Assembly: GCA_016716505.1 (NCBI GenBank) | Contig: JADJWF010000004.1 | Coordinates: forward strand, 186,001 to 250,000 | From: Verrucomicrobiota bacterium | Lineage (GTDB): Bacteria; Verrucomicrobiota; Verrucomicrobiia; Limisphaerales; J093 | Direction of reading: 5' to 3' | DNA length: 64,000 bases | Part shown: one piece after another, positions 60,110-64,000 of the stretch | Numbering within the stretch: the first letter of the stretch is position 1 | Layout: each line of letters begins with the position of its first letter | Made by a program: the position numbers and the translations under genes | The notes under the pieces: model-generated | The model's input: the letters and a program-made list of their open reading frames with translations, nothing else | The model's database searches: none | Told to the model about the DNA's origin: nothing

Positions 60110-60901
60110 CTAACCCGCGCTGTCGGCAGCGAGGGTTGGCCCGTGGGGCAACGCAGAGGCGGCTGCGGCGTCCAGCAGCCAGTGGAGTTCACCCGCCGCT
60201 GGCTGCACCAGAGTCGCGGGATGAGGCGGCTCGCGGTCCGGGCCGGCGAGCACTTCCTTCACGACCTCTGCCTTGTCCGCCCCGGCCACCAGGAAGACCA
60301 CCTGCCGCGCCGCGTTCAGGACCGGCAGGGTCAGCGTCACACGATGATGGCCGAACTTGGGCACCCAGTTGGCGCAAACCAGCCGCTGCGTCTCGCTCAA
60401 CGCATTGGTCCCCGGGAAAAGCGACGCCGTATGTCCGTCCGCGCCCAGACCCAGCAGAACGAGATCGAAACGCGGGACCTCGCCCGTGCTCAGGCGGAAC
60501 CGCGCCCGCAGCGTGCGTTCGTACTCATCCGCCGCGCTTGCCGGCGCGAGCTCCGCGCGAATTCGGTGAACCTGGCCGGGCGGCAACGGCACCCGTCCAA
60601 GCAGGCTCGCTTGCGCCATCGCGTAGTTGCTGTCCGGGTGCTCGGGGGGTACGGGTCGCTCGTCACCGAAAAAGATTTCGACCGCTCCCCAAGGAACACG
60701 CCCGGATGCAGCGCCCGCCAGGGCTTCGTAGAACTGCCGGGGCGTACGGCCACCCGCCAACGCCACCGCGAACCGTCCCCGCTGGCTCACGGCATGGCCC
60801 ACCGCTTCGAGAAACAACGCCACCGCCCCGGCGGCGAGGGACTGCGGGTCGGGAAAGGTGCGGAGGAAGCGACCGGGCCGGGCCTTCGGGATGATGCGCA
60901 T
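60110..60901 (-). CDS. pgl: 6-phosphogluconolactonase
   Basis: Pgl opens 6-phosphogluconolactone in the oxidative pentose phosphate pathway. The 263-residue protein belongs to the SugarP isomerase-like fold: FAVALAGGRTPRQFYEALA, VEIFFGDERPVPPEHPDSNY, FDLVLLGLGADGHTASLFPG (the key GxGxDGHTASLFPG motif) and RVTLTLPVLNAARQVVFLV. Length is in the family range of 230-270. The neighbour on the downstream side is xylB (148 bp), in line with pentose phosphate metabolism. The ATG is at 60901; an upstream in-frame ATG is absent. Confidence 0.95.
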   Translation of the reverse strand: MRIIPKARPGRFLRTFPDPQSLAAGAVALFLEAVGHAVSQRGRFAVALAGGRTPRQFYEALAGAASGRVPWGAVEIFFGDERPVPPEHPDSNYAMAQASLLGRVPLPPGQVHRIRAELAPASAADEYERTLRARFRLSTGEVPRFDLVLLGLGADGHTASLFPGTNALSETQRLVCANWVPKFGHHRVTLTLPVLNAARQVVFLVAGADKAEVVKEVLAGPDREPPHPATLVQPAAGELHWLLDAAAASALPHGPTLAADSAG

Positions 60902-60958
60902 CGCGTGGGAGTTCTGGGAGGCTCCGGCGCCAACCGGGCGGCCGGTTCACCGGCGCGA

Positions 60959-61477
60959 TCAGGCGCCGCCGGGCCGCGGCGGCAGGCGCTTGAGGTCCTC
61001 GTTGAGAAAGGCGACCACGTCCTTGAATCGCTGTTCGTTCTCGGCGGACGTCGCCATCAATTCCTGATGCGCCTCGAGCGACACTTCGGTGATCTGAGTC
61101 TTGGAAGCCGCCGCGTTCACGGCTTGAAAGTCCGCGTCATGGCTCTCCGTCTCGTCCGCGATCCGGAAGAAGCTCAGCACGCCCAGGCTGCTCACCTGCT
61201 CGCGGACTTTGGCGGGCATGGCCGCCAGCGTCACGGTACCGGCCGGTGACCGCTCCTTGACCCGGCGCGCCAGACGAATCAACACGCCGAGGAACGTGCT
61301 GTCCATCGTCTCGCAGTTGGCCAGTTCGAGGGTGAAGGCCCGACAATCGGCGGCGAGCAAACCCTCACAAGCTTCCTTGAACGGAGGGGCCACGTCGAAA
61401 GTCGCCCTCCCGGTGATCCGGAACGTGGCGCCATCCCCGCGGACGGCGACTTGAATGCGATTTTTCGTCTCGGCCAT
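60959..61477 (-). CDS. STAS-domain protein (anti-anti-sigma factor type)
   Basis: A 172-residue protein with a STAS fold at residues ~5-105: IQVAVRGDGATFRITGRATF, CRAFTLELANCETMDSTFLG (phosphorylatable Ser/Thr site, as in SpoIIAA-type proteins) and LIRLARRVKERSPAGTVTLA. The remaining ~65 residues are helical and Glu/Lys/Ala-rich (SLEAHQELMATSAENEQRF), perhaps a dimer or partner arm. It may control an anti-sigma or signal kinase; no such partner is next to it. The start is ATG 61477. It is divergent from the YgiQ gene. Confidence 0.82.
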   Translation of the reverse strand: MAETKNRIQVAVRGDGATFRITGRATFDVAPPFKEACEGLLAADCRAFTLELANCETMDSTFLGVLIRLARRVKERSPAGTVTLAAMPAKVREQVSSLGVLSFFRIADETESHDADFQAVNAAASKTQITEVSLEAHQELMATSAENEQRFKDVVAFLNEDLKRLPPRPGGA

Positions 61478-61656
61478 GGAGCGCGGCGGTGTTTTTCCTG
61501 ATCGAGCATGGGAGGGGCGCGGGGTTGGCGTCAAGACATCCGCCGGTTTTTGCCTCCCCGGCAAGCGGGACAGGAGCGCAGTCACCGCGAAGACGCATAC
61601 TGCCACGAAGTGGACGGCCCGGTCGGAAGCACGCAGCGGTTGCGCGGGGACGGGTA

Positions 61657-63450
61657 ATGACGCACTTTCCGCGCGCTGATATGGCTGCCGACCCGCAACG
61701 TCCGCCGGCCCGGGGCAACGGTTTCCTGCCCACCACCCGCGCGGAGATGGAGGCGCGTGGCTGGGATGAACTGGATGTGCTGATCATCACCGGCGACGCC
61801 TACGTGGATCATCCGTCGTTCGGCGCGGCGATGATCGGTCGCGTACTCGAGGCGGAGGGCTGCCGGGTGGGCATTATCGCCCAGCCGGATTGGAAGAACC
61901 TGGCTTCCATTCAGGTCATGGGCCGGCCCCGGCTCTTCTGCGGAGTGACCGCGGGCAACCTCGATTCGATGCTCTCCAATTACACAGCCGCCCGCCACAA
62001 GCGGAAGGAGGATGTGTACAGCGAGGACGGAGTGCCGGGCAAACGCCCCAACCACGCGGCCGTGGTGTACACGCAAATGTGCCAACGCGCGTTCCCCGGC
62101 GTGACCGTGGTCATGGGCGGCATGGAGGCGAGCATGCGCCGCGTGGTCCACTACGACTATTGGGAGGACAAACTGCGACCGTCCATCCTCGCGGACGCGA
62201 AGGCTGACCTGCTCGTCTATGGCATGGGCGAATCGGCGGTCCGCGAAATCTATCGGCGGTTGCGGGCGGGCAACACCGATCTGAGCGGCATCCGCGGCAC
62301 GGCCCGGTTCCTCGGGGCCAAAGCCACCGCCGCCACGGACTTCTCGGACTGCCTGATCCTGCCTTCGTGGGAGGACATCCAACGCGACAAGAAGCTCCTC
62401 CTGCGGCTGACGAAGGTGGTGGAGGCGCAGCAAACGCCCTACTGCGGCAAGCGGCTGGTCCAGCGGCACGGCAACCGGGCGGTCCTGCAGGAACCGCCGG
62501 CCTTTCCGATACAGGGACCAGACCTCGACGCGCTTTACGAGCTTCCCTTCATGCGGCTCCCGCACCCATCGTATCGCGGGAAGATTCCCGGTTTTGCCAC
62601 CATCAAGGACTCGATCATCGTCTCGCGCGGCTGCGCCGGGGGCTGCACGTTTTGCGGGCTGGGCTTTCACCAAGGCAAGTTCCTCTCCAGTCGCAGTGTG
62701 GACTCGGTGCTCAAGGAAATCCGCCGCATGACCGAGAGCGAGACGTTCCGCGGGACGGTGTCCGATCTCGGCGGGCCCACGGCGAACCTTTACGCCTGCG
62801 AGAACGGCCACGTGGACGCGTGCAAGAACTGTCACCGCCCCAGTTGCCTGTGGCCGACGATCTGTCCGCACTTCAGCATTGATGAGCAGGCCCAACTGGA
62901 TCTGCTCCGGAAAGCCCGCGAAGAGCCCGGCGTGAAGCACGTCTTCATCCAGTCCGGGATCCGGATGGACGTGGCCCTGCGCACGCCGGAGTACTTTCGC
63001 GAGCTGGTGCGAAACCACGTCTCCGGCCACCTGAAGGTGGCGCCGGAGCATCTGCACCCGGAGGTGCTGCGCCGCATGCGGAAACCGGCGGGGGATTTCC
63101 AGGGGTTCATGGCGAAGTTTCACGAGGAGAGCGCCGCGGCCGGCAAGCAGCAGTACCTCGTCCCGTACTTCATCTCGAGCTTCCCCGGCTGCACCGAGAA
63201 GGAGATGGGCGCGGTGGAACAGTTCCTCAAACGGGAGAACTGGAATCTCCAGCAGGTGCAGGATTTCATCCCGTTGCCCATGACCGGCGCGGCGGCGATG
63301 TACGTGACCGGCCTGGACATCAACACCGAGCAACCCATCCCGGTGGCGCGCAACGCCGGCGACCGCGAGCGGCAGAAGCGCATGTTGCGACCCAATCGTG
63401 CCCCCCGGCCGCGAGGCGCGAGCGACCGCGAACTGGACACGGTGGATTGA
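61657..63450 (+). CDS. YgiQ-family radical SAM protein
   Basis: A 597-residue radical SAM protein. It opens FLPTTRAEMEARGWDELDVL, the family N-terminus, followed by ITGDAYVDHPSFGAAMIGRV and RKEDVYSEDGVPGKRPNHA. The iron-sulfur motif is VSRGCAGGCTFCGLGFHQG (CxxxCxxC); YACENGHVDACKNCHRPSC adds a second cysteine cluster. GHLKVAPEHLHPEVLRRMRKP, FISSFPGCTEKEM and VQDFIPLPMT close it. The substrate is unknown for the family. Two ATGs are possible: 61657 with a GGGGA site upstream, and 61681. The C-terminal 30 residues are basic. Confidence 0.93.
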   Translation: MTHFPRADMAADPQRPPARGNGFLPTTRAEMEARGWDELDVLIITGDAYVDHPSFGAAMIGRVLEAEGCRVGIIAQPDWKNLASIQVMGRPRLFCGVTAGNLDSMLSNYTAARHKRKEDVYSEDGVPGKRPNHAAVVYTQMCQRAFPGVTVVMGGMEASMRRVVHYDYWEDKLRPSILADAKADLLVYGMGESAVREIYRRLRAGNTDLSGIRGTARFLGAKATAATDFSDCLILPSWEDIQRDKKLLLRLTKVVEAQQTPYCGKRLVQRHGNRAVLQEPPAFPIQGPDLDALYELPFMRLPHPSYRGKIPGFATIKDSIIVSRGCAGGCTFCGLGFHQGKFLSSRSVDSVLKEIRRMTESETFRGTVSDLGGPTANLYACENGHVDACKNCHRPSCLWPTICPHFSIDEQAQLDLLRKAREEPGVKHVFIQSGIRMDVALRTPEYFRELVRNHVSGHLKVAPEHLHPEVLRRMRKPAGDFQGFMAKFHEESAAAGKQQYLVPYFISSFPGCTEKEMGAVEQFLKRENWNLQQVQDFIPLPMTGAAAMYVTGLDINTEQPIPVARNAGDRERQKRMLRPNRAPRPRGASDRELDTVD

Positions 63451-63494
63451 TGGCCGGCGAAGGGCGGCAGGGCTGACGACGGCGGCGCCGTGCG

Positions 63495-64000
63495 TCAGAG
63501 TTCGTACGCGACCGCCTTGCGCAGCCCGAGCCGCATCGGCAGCCAGCCGACCAGCAGCGACACGCCCACGAACACCGCCCAGCAAGCGGCGATCCACAGC
63601 CAGTTCGGTTCGCCCAGTCGGGGCCAGGGGGAGCCCACTGCGACCAGGCCGACCCCGGCGACGATGTAGAGGAAGCTGACCACCAGGCAGAAGGTGCCGC
63701 CGAAGCCGCTGACGATCTTGCTGGGATTGTCCTCCTTGAAATTCGGGTACAGCGCGCCCAGCCCGACGGCGAGGCCGTTCAGCGCGAAGCACATCACGGT
63801 CACCGCCACGGCGAGGTACGCGGTGCGCGGCCATTCCAGCGACAGCATGTGGCAGGAGAGCAGGAGCAGCCCGCCCGTGATGGCCAGCGACAGGGTGCTG
63901 GCGAGAAAGAACTTGGCCGTGAGCATGCGGCGCAACCCGAGCGGCGCGAGGCCGACGATCCAGACCCGCTTGCCCTCGAGCGAAAACTGCGGGAACACGA
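63495..64000 (-). CDS. ABC-2-like membrane permease, C-terminal part (cut by window edge)
   Basis: The last ~168 residues of a membrane protein whose start lies beyond position 64000. Five hydrophobic helices are visible (AKFFLASTLSLAITGGLLLL, TAYLAVAVTVMCFALNGLAVGL, FCLVVSFLYIVAGVGLVAVG and LWIAACWAVFVGVSLLVGWLP among them). The segment LEGKRVWIVGLAPLGLRRML before the helices and YPNFKEDNPSKIVSGFGG are typical of ABC-2-type permeases that work with a separate ATPase. The cargo is unknown. The gene runs leftwards, convergent with the YgiQ gene, so its 3' end is complete. Confidence 0.7.
   Translation of the reverse strand, partial: VFPQFSLEGKRVWIVGLAPLGLRRMLTAKFFLASTLSLAITGGLLLLSCHMLSLEWPRTAYLAVAVTVMCFALNGLAVGLGALYPNFKEDNPSKIVSGFGGTFCLVVSFLYIVAGVGLVAVGSPWPRLGEPNWLWIAACWAVFVGVSLLVGWLPMRLGLRKAVAYEL

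Noticed and set aside
58276..60894. 872-codon plus-strand open frame opposite xylB and pgl
   Set aside because: Complement of two clear minus-strand genes in GC-rich DNA; Arg/His/Gly-rich with no domain.
61582..63834. 750-codon minus-strand open frame opposite the YgiQ gene
   Set aside because: Shadow of a well-conserved radical SAM gene; composition is typical of antisense GC-rich frames.

Overview
The window is a 64 kb stretch of GC-rich (roughly 65%) bacterial chromosome. It is gene-dense, mostly housekeeping, and largely coded on the minus strand for the first 12 kb. A PEP-CTERM protein, a PII/NtrC-type nitrogen module, a tandem nucleoside-diphosphate-kinase protein and several large secreted proteins point to the Verrucomicrobiota (a Limisphaera/Pedosphaera-like lineage). 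That placement is my inference from gene content; no rRNA is present to confirm it.

Layout. 1-12.5 kb (minus strand): nucleoside transporter (cut by the window edge), smpB, rpoZ, an NtrC-type sigma-54 activator, glnD, rluD-lgt (overlapping), a Tat-exported GH5 glycosidase, a nucleotide-sugar dehydrogenase behind a NusG-like antiterminator, and dtd. 12.7-15.8 kb (plus): tRNA-Ser(CGA), a uridine-kinase-like protein, a secreted beta-helix/PKD protein. 15.9-21.4 kb (minus): a MacAB-like export operon (ATPase, two FtsX-type permeases, HlyD adaptor) ending in two tightly overlapping unknown membrane proteins, the last resembling a catalytically degenerate staphylococcal-nuclease fold. 21.5-25.1 kb: a GDPD/PI-PLC-like lipid or phosphodiester enzyme, then an OPT-family transporter (frameshifted as given) overlapping a lipoprotein D-Ala-D-Ala dipeptidase. 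25.1-30.9 kb (minus): pnp, rpsO, proS, an FAH-family enzyme. 31-32.2 kb: a complete insertion sequence with inverted repeats and a 15-bp target duplication. 32.4-39.2 kb: ndk facing a double-NDK-domain protein, a small zinc-ribbon protein, an acyl-CoA ligase, pyrE, a PEP-CTERM protein, bioA, tRNA-Leu(GAG). 41.3-45.2 kb: the SAM cycle: an ArsR-methyltransferase fusion regulator divergent from metK-ahcY, with a symmetric operator overlapping both promoters; ahcY carries a one-base frameshift as given.

45.2-47.6 kb is the oddest part. Directly after the ahcY intrinsic terminator lies the 5' part of what looks like a class C group II intron without reverse transcriptase or 3' domains, followed by an array of eleven ~174-bp repeats. 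Each unit holds two strong hairpins, one closed by a cUUCGg tetraloop, and the array has a 521-bp higher-order period.

47.7-64 kb (mostly minus): two methyltransferases, trpS, a YhhN-family membrane protein, the Memo-like and radical-SAM members of the AmmeMemoRadiSam system, a chorismate mutase-prephenate dehydrogenase fusion (tyrA), an HNH endonuclease, a membrane rhodanese, a GTGA-overlapping trio nth / lipoate-ligase-like / exported EEP-family phosphodiesterase, xylB, pgl, a STAS protein, a YgiQ-type radical SAM protein and the end of an ABC-type permease. Start sites were reassigned in many genes from domain boundaries and overlaps; those choices are given in each entry.
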